Positions 47,503 to 55,233 of a DNA stretch of 64,000 bases are shown here, piece after piece. Position numbers and translations under genes: made by a program. This DNA is from Thermoanaerobacterium xylanolyticum LX-11 (lineage in GTDB: Bacteria > Bacillota > Thermoanaerobacteria > Thermoanaerobacterales > Thermoanaerobacteraceae). The DNA is taken from the NCBI RefSeq assembly GCF_000189775.2, contig NC_015555.1, forward strand, positions 1,375,001 to 1,439,000. The letters run 5' to 3'. Below the pieces are notes generated by a model, which saw only the letters and a list, made by a program, of their open reading frames with translations, was not told the DNA's origin and ran no database searches. Within the stretch, counting starts at the first letter, position 1. The number at the start of each line of letters is the position of its first letter.

Positions 47503-48705
47503 CTATTTTATACTCTTTACAATCTTTTCAGTGTCTTTAGCAATCATGTATTCTTCATTAGTCGGGACAACCATCACGCTAACTTTTGAATTTGGCGTAG
47601 ATATAATAGTTTCTTTACCTCTCACCTTATTTTTTTCCTTATCCAAACTAAACCCTAAGAACTCTAATCCATCAAGTATAAATTCTCGTATCTCCGGTCC
47701 ATTTTCACCAACGCCTGCTGTAAATACAATGGCATCAACGCCTCCCATAGCTGCTGCATAAGCGCCGATCGTTTTCTTTACTCGATACGTAAATACATTT
47801 AAAGCAAGCTGAGCTCTTTCATCACCATTTTTAAACGCAGCATCTTCTAAATCTCTAAAATCGCTGCTTATTCCTGAAATGCCATAAACGCCGGATTTTT
47901 TGTTTAATATATTTACCACTTCTTCAGCGCTTATCTTTTCCTTTTCCATAAGATAAGAAATGATAGACGGATCTATGTTTCCAGATCGTGTACCCATAGC
48001 CAAACCTTCTAATGGCGTAAATCCCATGCTTGTGTCAATTGATTTACCATATTTGACGGCAGCAATGCTGGAACCATTTCCAAGATGACATGTTATAATT
48101 TTCAAATCTTCAATAGGCCTATTTAAAATCTCTGCAGCCCTATTTGAAACATATTTATGCGACGTACCATGAAATCCATATCTTCTTATTCTGTACTTTG
48201 TGTAGTATTCATAAGGTATTGGATAAAGATATGCATAATCAGGCATTGTCTGATGAAAAGCTGTATCAAATACTGCCACCATTGGAACGTCTGGCATGAT
48301 TTGCTGGCAAGCTTTAATACCCTCTATGTTAGCAGGATTATGCAGTGGAGCTAATTCTATGCAATCTGTTATTGCTTTTAACACTTCATCATTTATTAGG
48401 ACTGATGAAGTAAAAGATTCTCCTCCGTGAACAACTCTATGGCCTACAGCATCTATTTCAGACATATCCTTTATAACACCATAATCACTGTTTACCAAAG
48501 CATCTAAAACTAATTTTATTGCGTCTTTGTGATCTTTCATGTCTTTTTTTATCTTGATTTTTTCTCCATTAGCGTTATGCGTCAATAGAGAATCATTTAT
48601 GCCGATCCTTTCGGCAAGACCTTTCGCCAGCACATTTCCATCAGTAGATTCAATTAGTTGATATTTCAGTGAAGAGCTTCCGCAATTAATAACCAGTATT
48701 TTCAT
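47503..48705 (-). CDS. ackA: Acetate kinase
   Basis: A 400-residue ASKHA-fold kinase that makes ATP and acetate from acetyl phosphate. Motifs: [52 protein letters not shown] and [19 protein letters not shown] 48705 has GGAGG 9 bases upstream; an ATG three codons earlier touches the ribosome site. It follows pta and completes the acetate branch of sugar fermentation. Confidence 0.98.
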   Translation of the reverse strand: MKILVINCGSSSLKYQLIESTDGNVLAKGLAERIGINDSLLTHNANGEKIKIKKDMKDHKDAIKLVLDALVNSDYGVIKDMSEIDAVGHRVVHGGESFTSSVLINDEVLKAITDCIELAPLHNPANIEGIKACQQIMPDVPMVAVFDTAFHQTMPDYAYLYPIPYEYYTKYRIRRYGFHGTSHKYVSNRAAEILNRPIEDLKIITCHLGNGSSIAAVKYGKSIDTSMGFTPLEGLAMGTRSGNIDPSIISYLMEKEKISAEEVVNILNKKSGVYGISGISSDFRDLEDAAFKNGDERAQLALNVFTYRVKKTIGAYAAAMGGVDAIVFTAGVGENGPEIREFILDGLEFLGFSLDKEKNKVRGKETIISTPNSKVSVMVVPTNEEYMIAKDTEKIVKSIK

Positions 48706-48731
48706 AGTTTTCATCCTCCATACTTTACATT

Positions 48732-49718
48732 TTATTGAGCTTGTACAGCTGTTGTTGCTATTACATCGACAATATCTCTATAACTGCATCCTCTTGATAA
48801 ATCGTTAACTGGTGCACCCATTCCTTGTGTTATCGGTCCAATTGCATTTGCCTTAGCTAACCTCTGCACAAGCTTATATCCTATGTTGCCAGCTTGTAAG
48901 TCAGGGAATATAAGCACATTTGCACATCCTGCAACTTTGCTTCCTGGAGCTTTTAACTCTGCAACTTCTTTAACAAGAGCAGCATCTAATTGCAATTCAC
49001 CGTCGATAGCAACATCTGGCATCAAATCCTTTGCTATCTCTGTCGCTTTTCTTACCTTATCTACTAATTCATGTGATGCACTGCCTTTTGTGGAAAATGA
49101 AAGCATCGCAACTTTTGGTTCAAAGCCCAACAAATTCTTCGCAGTATTAGCAGATTGTACAGCAATAGAAGCAAGTTCTTCTGCATTAGGTGATGGATTA
49201 ACTGCACAATCAGCAAACAAAAATACACCATTTTCACCATATTCGCAATTAGGTACTTCCATTATAAAAAAGCTTGATACTATCTTTGCACCTGGAGCCG
49301 TTTTAATTATCTGAAATGCGGGTCTTAATAAATCTGCAGTAGCATGAATAGCACCAGATACCAATCCATCAGCATAACCATCTTTAACCATCATACATCC
49401 AAAATAAATATTATCTTTGATTGTTTCTCTGGCTTTTTCTAAAGTAATTCCTTTACTCTTTCTTAATTCATAAAAATAATTAGCATACCTATCAAACATT
49501 TCAGACTTTACAGGGTCAATGATTTCTGCTTTGGATATGTCCAAATCTTTTGCTGCACTTTTTATCTCGTCCTCATTTCCCAGAAGCACTAAATCTGCGA
49601 TTCCCTCTTTTAGGACTATCTCAGCAGCCTTTAATGTCCTTGGTTCCGCACCTTCCGGCAGAACAATTTTCTTTTTGTCACTTTTGGCTTTTTCAATGAT
49701 ACTTTGAATAATACTCAT
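48732..49718 (-). CDS. pta: Phosphate acetyltransferase
   Basis: A 328-residue short-form Pta converting acetyl-CoA and phosphate to acetyl phosphate. [20 protein letters not shown] opens the protein and [20 protein letters not shown] with [16 protein letters not shown] closes it. No N-terminal DRTGG domain is present, as in other Firmicutes. It leads the pta-ackA operon; the 144-base upstream gap is shared with tmcAL. Confidence 0.98.
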   Translation of the reverse strand: MSIIQSIIEKAKSDKKKIVLPEGAEPRTLKAAEIVLKEGIADLVLLGNEDEIKSAAKDLDISKAEIIDPVKSEMFDRYANYFYELRKSKGITLEKARETIKDNIYFGCMMVKDGYADGLVSGAIHATADLLRPAFQIIKTAPGAKIVSSFFIMEVPNCEYGENGVFLFADCAVNPSPNAEELASIAVQSANTAKNLLGFEPKVAMLSFSTKGSASHELVDKVRKATEIAKDLMPDVAIDGELQLDAALVKEVAELKAPGSKVAGCANVLIFPDLQAGNIGYKLVQRLAKANAIGPITQGMGAPVNDLSRGCSYRDIVDVIATTAVQAQ

Positions 49719-49751
49719 AAAATCGTCCCTTCCTCCAAAATATTTATCTTT

Positions 49752-49783
49752 ATATATTTCTCCTTTAAAAAGAAGAAATATAT
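49752..49783. repeat. Inverted repeat in the pta leader region
   Basis: ATATATTTCT (49752-49761) and AGAAATATAT (49774-49783) form a 10-base stem, with a further CTTT/AAAG pair in the loop. It lies 34-65 bases upstream of the pta start, probably within its leader, and is AT-rich. Function unknown. Confidence 0.45.
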
Positions 49784-49794
49784 TGTATACACAT

Positions 49795-49823
49795 TTTACA
49801 TTTTAACATATTTTTTATAAAAT
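49795..49823 (+). promoter_or_regulatory. Sigma-A-type promoter for tmcAL
   Basis: Plus strand TTTACA (49795-49800), 17-base spacer, TAAAAT (49818-49823), about 40 bases before the tmcAL ATG. Confidence 0.7.
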
Positions 49824-49862
49824 AATAAGTACAATTAATAATTTTTTAGAAAGGCGCATATT

Positions 49863-51065
49863 ATGAGCGTATTAGGTTTAATTGTAGAATACAATCCACT
49901 TCACAATGGACATATATATCACATAAAAAAATCTATCGAAATGACAAAAGCAGACTTTGTGGTAGCAGTAATGAGCGGCAATTTTGTGCAGCGTGGCATT
50001 CCTTCTATAATAGATAAGTGGTCAAGAACGGAATCAGCACTATTATCCGGAATAGATTTAGTCATTGAGTTACCTACAATATACGCCGTTTCCACTGCAG
50101 AAAAATTTGCATACGGTGCAATAAAATTACTTGATTCATTACACATCGTTGATTACATATCGTTTGGAAGCGAACATGGCTTTATTGACGAATTATACCA
50201 AATATCAAAATTTCTGTTAGATGAACCAGAAGACTATAAATCGCTTTTGAAAAATTATTTAAAAAGCGGCATCACATATGCAAAGGCACGTGAAGTAGCA
50301 TTATCAAAATATTTTGGAAGGACCATTGACAATATTATCGGAAATCCAAATAACATACTTGGAATTGAATACATAAAAAGCTTAATCAAGTTAAACAGCA
50401 ATATTAAACCTTTGACATTAAAAAGATTTGGACCAGGCTATAATTCTCTGGAAACAGTAGAATCTTTTGCAAGTGCTACATATCTTAGAAAAGCCATAAA
50501 CGATAAAAATTATTCTATATTAGAAAAATATATGCCACAATATTCTCTTGAAATTTTAAAAAATTGCATTGCAGAAGGTCATGGTCCCGTTAATTTAGAC
50601 GATTTTGCTAAAATAGTAGTTTATCGTTTGAGAAATGATGCATCAGTAAAAGATGTTTTTGACGTTACAGAAGGCTTAGAAAATCGTATAAAAAAAGCCT
50701 CATCTCTTTACAATAATTTAAGCGACATAATCGGCTACATCAAAACTAAAAGGTATACCGAAAGCAGAATAAGGCGAATAATGATGCACGTCTTATTGGA
50801 TATTGATTCAAGCATTTATTTAAAATTTGATGGGCCAAATTATATAAGAATATTAGGCGCCACTAAGAAAGGTTTAAAATTGCTTAGAGAAATTAAAAAC
50901 AAAGCAAGCATACCAATTATTACTAAAGTTTCTGAATATAACAAAATCCTGTCTAACGTAGAAATGTTTGAAATAGATTTAAAAGCAACAGACATATATA
51001 CGCTTGCATATACAAATGAACCAGTTTCAAGTTTGGATTTTACTAAAAAGTTTATAGTAAAATAA
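49863..51065 (+). CDS. tmcAL: tRNA(Met) cytidine acetate ligase TmcAL (YlbM)
   Basis: A 400-residue protein of the YlbM nucleotidyltransferase family. VLGLIVEYNPLHNGHIYHIK carries the HxGH nucleotide-binding motif, and VVAVMSGNFVQRGIPSIIDKW is a family hallmark. In Bacillus the enzyme activates acetate with ATP and acetylates C34 of elongator tRNA-Met. AAAGG precedes the ATG. It is divergent from pta-ackA, which produce acetate. Confidence 0.94.
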   Translation: MSVLGLIVEYNPLHNGHIYHIKKSIEMTKADFVVAVMSGNFVQRGIPSIIDKWSRTESALLSGIDLVIELPTIYAVSTAEKFAYGAIKLLDSLHIVDYISFGSEHGFIDELYQISKFLLDEPEDYKSLLKNYLKSGITYAKAREVALSKYFGRTIDNIIGNPNNILGIEYIKSLIKLNSNIKPLTLKRFGPGYNSLETVESFASATYLRKAINDKNYSILEKYMPQYSLEILKNCIAEGHGPVNLDDFAKIVVYRLRNDASVKDVFDVTEGLENRIKKASSLYNNLSDIIGYIKTKRYTESRIRRIMMHVLLDIDSSIYLKFDGPNYIRILGATKKGLKLLREIKNKASIPIITKVSEYNKILSNVEMFEIDLKATDIYTLAYTNEPVSSLDFTKKFIVK

Positions 51066-51127
51066 TCATTTTATTTCCCCCTCTTTAATAAAAATATACT
51101 ATGGAAACTTCAAGGGGGGGGACAACA

Positions 51128-52291
51128 TTGAAAGGAGATAAAACAAAAGCTTTATCGATTGTGTTTGTCTTATTTCTCGTTATTTCAATTATAATATTCC
51201 CAAAAAATTCGCTTGCTGCTGCAAAGTCAGGAATCAATCTATGGCTTTTTACAGTATTCCCAGCGTTACTTCCCTTTTTCATCGGATCTGAAATGCTGGT
51301 ACAATTAGGATTTGTCAAAATGCTTGGTAAATTTTTAGAGCCTATAATGCGTCCAATATTCAATGTTTCTGGCAACGGTGGTTTTGCAATGGCTGTTGGA
51401 TACACATCTGGGTATCCTGTTGGTGCGCAAATAATAAAAAGATTGTGGGAAGAAAAACTTTTAAATACAGCCGAAGCTGAAAGGTTAATGACATTTTGCA
51501 ACAACTCTGGACCACTATTTATGTTAGGCGTAGTCGCCATGGGGATGTTTAATAGCTCTACAATTGGTTATATAATAATGTTGTCAAATTATTTAGCAGC
51601 AATTACTACTGGTATAATTTTTAGAAATTATAATATCGAAAATAAAAATTTAAAAAGTTCAGAATACCATAATATTCGTCAAAGCAATCCTGATGATTTA
51701 ATAGCTAATTTTGGAGAAATCTTAGGAAGTGCAGTTAAATACTCCATGAACACGATGATCATGATAGGTGGTTATATTATAACATTTTCAGTTTTAATAG
51801 AATTTCTAAAGGTATACGGTTTAATAGACGCTATAGAAAAGGTTATTACACCGATATTTGAAGCAATTGGTTTTAACAAAAATTTGATTGCTGGATATCT
51901 AAGCGGCTTAATGGAGATCACGATAGGTTCCAATATGATTAGCCAAGCAACAGCACCATTATACCAAAAGGTCATACTAATAAGCTCAATTTTAGCATGG
52001 GGTGGCCTATCAACGCATGGACAAGTAATAGGTGTCATTAATAACACCAAGATAAACTACTTACCGTATTTAATTGCAAAGGCTATTCATAGCCTTTTTG
52101 CTGCATTGTTTTCCTTTGTCTTTTTGAAATTTATAAACATTGACAATATAACAGCTACAGAAGCTTTCTATCAGGGTAATATGAAGAGTATGATAAGCAT
52201 ATTTGAGATATCTTCACTTATGTTTATAATTTCACTTTTATCTGTTATTTTTCTTGTCATCCTAATTTCCATGACAAACAAAGAGGCATGA
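51128..52291 (+). CDS. ylbJ: Sporulation integral membrane protein YlbJ
   Basis: About 387 residues with roughly eight membrane segments and two nucleoside-recognition (Gate) halves: FTVFPALLPFFIGSEMLVQL with AVGYTSGYPVGAQIIKRLWE, and later LSGLMEITIGSNMISQATAP. YlbJ is a sigma-E-type spore protein in Bacillus, needed for heat-resistant spores. The start is uncertain: TTG 51128 has an eight-G tract 7-14 bases upstream as ribosome site, while ATG 51101 would place that tract in the coding region. It ends exactly where the converging gene ends. Confidence 0.9.
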   Translation: MKGDKTKALSIVFVLFLVISIIIFPKNSLAAAKSGINLWLFTVFPALLPFFIGSEMLVQLGFVKMLGKFLEPIMRPIFNVSGNGGFAMAVGYTSGYPVGAQIIKRLWEEKLLNTAEAERLMTFCNNSGPLFMLGVVAMGMFNSSTIGYIIMLSNYLAAITTGIIFRNYNIENKNLKSSEYHNIRQSNPDDLIANFGEILGSAVKYSMNTMIMIGGYIITFSVLIEFLKVYGLIDAIEKVITPIFEAIGFNKNLIAGYLSGLMEITIGSNMISQATAPLYQKVILISSILAWGGLSTHGQVIGVINNTKINYLPYLIAKAIHSLFAALFSFVFLKFINIDNITATEAFYQGNMKSMISIFEISSLMFIISLLSVIFLVILISMTNKEA

Positions 52292-52307
52292 TTACTTTAT
52301 GCCTCTT
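52281..52307. terminator. Shared hairpin across convergent ylbJ and coiled-coil gene ends
   Basis: AAGAGGCAT (52281-52289) and ATGCCTCTT (52299-52307), 9-base stem, 9-base loop. It is encoded by the last codons of both genes, whose stop codons abut at 52291/52292. Weak U-runs outside; likely bidirectional. Confidence 0.65.
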
Positions 52308-52756
52308 AATTCATTCCTATTATTCTTTATCGTATTTAATAATTCTGAAACATTTTTCTCCAGTTTAGCTAACAGTTCGTCAGCATAATCTTTGCTTCCA
52401 AGTCTTATTTCTTTTGCATTAGTTTGCGCTTGAGCTATTATTTCTGCTGCTTTTTTTTCGGCTTTTTTAACAATTTCATTTTCATTTACCATTTGATTAA
52501 TTCTCTGCTCAGCTTCTTTCAAAATTGTTTCAGCATCTTGCTGGGCTTCTATCAATATTTTTTGCCTTTCTTGTTTAATCCACTCAGCTTTTTTTAATTC
52601 ATCAGGCAGCTTAATTCTGATTTGCTTTATAATTTCCAAGATTTCATCCTTATTTATCAAGGTTTTTTGCGATAGAGGTATGGTGGAACTTTTCTCGATA
52701 TAATCCTCCAATGAATCTAAAAGTTCTAATACTTCTAAATTATCAGCCACTTCCAA
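52292..52756 (-). CDS. Coiled-coil protein, ATP synthase subunit b-like
   Basis: A 154-residue hydrophilic protein, almost all helix, with a long coiled coil (about residues 55-120: AEWIKQERQKILIEAQQDAE, EKKAAEIIAQAQTNAKEIR) resembling F0 subunit b or DivIVA-type tails, but no membrane segment. TTG start follows GGGGGC. It lies 12 bases after coaD; similar unnamed genes sit here in other clostridia. Function unknown; a structural or cell-pole role would be a guess. Confidence 0.8.
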   Translation of the reverse strand: MEVADNLEVLELLDSLEDYIEKSSTIPLSQKTLINKDEILEIIKQIRIKLPDELKKAEWIKQERQKILIEAQQDAETILKEAEQRINQMVNENEIVKKAEKKAAEIIAQAQTNAKEIRLGSKDYADELLAKLEKNVSELLNTIKNNRNELRGIK

Positions 52757-52768
52757 CGAAATGCCCCC

Positions 52769-53248
52769 TTAATCTTTAATTTTTTGTAATATCTTTTCAA
52801 TTACTGAATCTGGAACGAGATCCGATAAGAACCCCCCAAACCTTGCTACTTCTTTAACTATGCTGGAACTTAGATATCCATATTTATTGCTTGTCATAAA
52901 AAATATAGTTTCAACTTCCGGATTTAACTTTTTGTTTATCAAAGCCATCTGAAATTCGTATTCAAAGTCTGAAACCATTCGCAGTCCTTTTACAATAATC
53001 TTTGAATTGACTTTTTCTAAATATTCTATAAGCAAACCAGAAAAACTATCAATTTCCACATTTTCAATGTCAGCAGTTACTTCTTTTAACATCTCTACTC
53101 GTTCTTCCAATGAAAACATAGGAGTTTTAGATGGATTAACAAGCACCGCTACAATTAATTTATCGAAAACTTTTGCTGCTCTTTTTATAACATCTAAATG
53201 CCCATTTGTAACAGGATCAAAACTACCTGGATATACTGCTATATTCAT
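52769..53248 (-). CDS. coaD: Pantetheine-phosphate adenylyltransferase
   Basis: A 159-residue nucleotidyltransferase for the penultimate step of CoA synthesis. [20 protein letters not shown] holds the TxGH motif (residues 14-17), with [20 protein letters not shown] and [17 protein letters not shown]. It overlaps rsmD by 26 bases; the rsmD-coaD pairing is widely conserved. Confidence 0.98.
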   Translation of the reverse strand: MNIAVYPGSFDPVTNGHLDVIKRAAKVFDKLIVAVLVNPSKTPMFSLEERVEMLKEVTADIENVEIDSFSGLLIEYLEKVNSKIIVKGLRMVSDFEYEFQMALINKKLNPEVETIFFMTSNKYGYLSSSIVKEVARFGGFLSDLVPDSVIEKILQKIKD

Positions 53249-53801
53249 CTGTTGCCTCCTTAAAAAATGTTAATATCGTTTCTCCATATTTTTTCATCCT
53301 AAATTTTTGCAAGCTGCCGTACCTTTCTTCTAAAAAATCATTTTTATGATGCTCAACAATTGCGTAACCATCAGTATTCAATAACTCATATTCACTTATT
53401 TTATTTAACGGTTCAACATACAAGTTATTGTAATACGGCGGATCAATGTATATAAAATCAAACTTAATATTATTCTTATTAAAATAATCTAAAGCATGCA
53501 ATGCATCCATATGCAAAATCACTGCACTATCAATAGAGCCAAGCAATTTAACATTATCATTTATGTATTTAATATTATTATATACTTTTTCTACAAAGTA
53601 GCAAATATTAGCTCCTCTACTTAATGCTTCAATACCTATACTACCTGTTCCAGAAAATAAATCTAAAAATATAGAATCGTATATGTCAGCACTTATTATA
53701 TTGAAAAGCGATTCTTTAACCATGTCAGACGTAGGCCTAATTGCCCTTCCAGGTGGGCATTTTAATTTTCTGCCTTTAGCCATACCAGATATAACCCTCA
53801 A
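53223..53801 (-). CDS. rsmD: 16S rRNA (guanine966-N2)-methyltransferase RsmD
   Basis: About 192 residues. [20 protein letters not shown] and [14 protein letters not shown] are RsmD motifs; [20 protein letters not shown] binds SAM and [10 protein letters not shown] is the catalytic DPPY loop. TTG 53801 has GGAGGTGTGATT upstream; the longer frame to 53834 lacks a ribosome site. Confidence 0.95.
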   Translation of the reverse strand: MRVISGMAKGRKLKCPPGRAIRPTSDMVKESLFNIISADIYDSIFLDLFSGTGSIGIEALSRGANICYFVEKVYNNIKYINDNVKLLGSIDSAVILHMDALHALDYFNKNNIKFDFIYIDPPYYNNLYVEPLNKISEYELLNTDGYAIVEHHKNDFLEERYGSLQKFRMKKYGETILTFFKEATDEYSSISR

Positions 53802-53817
53802 AATCACACCTCCAATT

Positions 53818-53928
53818 CTAAAATATTTTAGCACATTTTATGATTAGATACAAAATTATGTATAAAACTTTTAAGATATGGCAAATAATATACTTGGGAA
53901 ACCAATTTCCCCAAAATTCTTCCTTCAA
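53818..53928 (-). CDS. Possible short ORF (36 aa) upstream of rsmD
   Basis: TTG at 53928 follows GAGAGGAG by 3-4 bases and opens MKEEFWGNWFPKYIICHILK, then a hydrophobic stretch VLYIILYLIIKCAKIF. It ends 16 bases before the rsmD start. It could be a one-helix membrane peptide or a leader peptide. Against it: the tight ribosome spacing, AT-rich DNA, and a sigma-A-like promoter (53825-53853) that overlaps its end. I recognise no family. Confidence 0.25.
   Translation of the reverse strand: MKEEFWGNWFPKYIICHILKVLYIILYLIIKCAKIF
53825..53853 (-). promoter_or_regulatory. Possible promoter for rsmD-coaD
   Basis: Minus strand TTGTAT (53853-53848), 17-base spacer, TAAAAT (53830-53825), about 24 bases before the rsmD TTG. 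It would leave a very short leader and competes with the short-ORF reading. Confidence 0.5.
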
Positions 53929-53941
53929 TTTCTCCTCTCCC

Positions 53942-53967
53942 AATCCAGGTAGATTACTACCTGGATT
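53942..53967. repeat. Perfect 11-base hairpin beyond the SASP terminator
   Basis: AATCCAGGTAG, loop ATTA, CTACCTGGATT. On the plus strand it is followed by an AT-rich run with TTTT, on the minus strand by a purine-rich tract. It may act as a terminator on the plus strand or protect an RNA end; no gene ends here on the plus strand. Confidence 0.6.
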
Positions 53968-53978
53968 AAATTTTAATT

Positions 53979-54010
53979 AAAAAGGGTAACCGCAATTGGC
54001 TACCCTTTTA
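53979..54010 (-). terminator. Terminator after the SASP gene
   Basis: AAAAGGGTA and TACCCTTTT (53980-53988, 54001-54009) form the stem, with an inner CC/GG pair; on the minus strand TTTTTAATT follows. It lies 7 bases beyond the gene's stop. Confidence 0.85.
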
Positions 54011-54016
54011 ATTTAA

Positions 54017-54244
54017 TTACTTCAATGTTCCATTATTAGCGATTTGGCTTTCAGCCATTTGGATCATTTTTTTCACCATGTGACCACCTACAGCGCCGCA
54101 ATCACGGGATGTAAGTGTGCCCCAATAACCATCGGCTGGAGGATTTATTCCAAGTTCGCTTGCTATTTCGTATTTCCATTTGCTCATAGCTTGCTTAGCT
54201 TCTCTTACTACAAGAGGATTTTTTGTCTCTGAACCTGCTGCCAT
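54017..54244 (-). CDS. Alpha/beta-type small acid-soluble spore protein
   Basis: A 75-residue SASP. The germination protease site region is KWKYEIASELGINPP (cleavage expected between Glu and Ile), and the DNA-binding block is DGYWGTLTSRDCGAVGGHMV with KKMIQMAESQIAN. It coats spore DNA and protects it from UV and heat. ATG 54244 follows GGAGGTGATAAAA. It has its own terminator; sigma-G control is expected from the family but I saw no clear -10/-35 match. Confidence 0.97.
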   Translation of the reverse strand: MAAGSETKNPLVVREAKQAMSKWKYEIASELGINPPADGYWGTLTSRDCGAVGGHMVKKMIQMAESQIANNGTLK

Positions 54245-54371
54245 TTTTATCACCTCCATTTAATGATTTCAATATTAATTTGCCCAATAAAGACATCAAT
54301 AAACTATAATTTATTTAGCAATTTTGTTTCGAGGTGACAAAAATGGCGTTAAAACTTATTTAAAATAAAAA

Positions 54372-55214
54372 TTAATTAAATTCAAAAAATATTCCAACAG
54401 CAGACGGTCCAGCATGAACTCCGACTGTGCAACCGGCCCTATTTCTTATAAAATTAGTTGCACCAAATTCGTTGCGAATTGCATTCTCAATTTCTAACAT
54501 AAACTCTTCCCTATCAGTATGTAAAAGCCCAATCTCTTTTTTAGTAAAATCGACTTTAGTCTCTCTCATATAATTTATAATCCATTTTATAGCATTTTTT
54601 CGACCTCTAACCTTGTCCTTTATTTCTAATTCGCCATCATTATTAACCAGTATTGGCTTAATATTTAAAATACTTCCTAAAATCGCCTGCGTCTTTTTTA
54701 ATCGTCCTCCTTTGTAAAGATAATCCAACGAATCAAAGATCATTGTATAGCTAATTTTTGGTATCATGTTTGTCACTCTGGCAATTATCTCATCACTGGT
54801 GTTGCCATTGCACGCCATTTTTCCAGCTTCGATGACAATAAATCCCTCGCCTAAAGAAAAATTTTTAGAATCAATCACTGTTATGTTTTGATTTTTTAAA
54901 TTGTCTTTAGCCAACAATGCTGACTGATATGTACCACTTAATTTTGATGACATTAAAATACAGATTATTTCATCATAACTTTTCAACAAATCACTAAAAA
55001 CATCCATAAATTCAATAGGTGATACTTGTGAAGTGTTAGGCATTTTCCCAGAATTTATCAAATCGTAAAATTCATCTTTTTTTATATCTACTCCGTCTTT
55101 ATAAGATATACCATCAATATCAACTGTCAGCGGCACAACATATATATCATATAGTTTTACAATATCATCTGGAATATCAGATACACTATCTGTCACTATG
55201 GCTATCTTTCCCAT
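54372..55214 (-). CDS. DegV family (FakB-like) fatty-acid-binding protein
   Basis: A 280-residue DegV protein. KIAIVTDSVSDIPDDIVKLY and GKMPNTSQVSPIEFMDVFSD are the N-terminal signatures; TVIDSKNFSLGEGFIVIEAG and LGSILNIKPIL follow. Family members bind a fatty acid carboxylate through the Thr/Ser-rich loops and present it to FakA for phosphorylation. FakA lies two genes upstream with recG between, which supports the FakB role. Start ATG follows GGAGG. Confidence 0.92.
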   Translation of the reverse strand: MGKIAIVTDSVSDIPDDIVKLYDIYVVPLTVDIDGISYKDGVDIKKDEFYDLINSGKMPNTSQVSPIEFMDVFSDLLKSYDEIICILMSSKLSGTYQSALLAKDNLKNQNITVIDSKNFSLGEGFIVIEAGKMACNGNTSDEIIARVTNMIPKISYTMIFDSLDYLYKGGRLKKTQAILGSILNIKPILVNNDGELEIKDKVRGRKNAIKWIINYMRETKVDFTKKEIGLLHTDREEFMLEIENAIRNEFGATNFIRNRAGCTVGVHAGPSAVGIFFEFN

Positions 55215-55233
55215 TATCTTTTCCTCCCAGCAA

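Noticed and set aside
54245-54371. Sigma-G promoter before the SASP gene
   Set aside because: Expected from the family, but no pair of hexamers with acceptable sequence and spacing could be fixed by eye.
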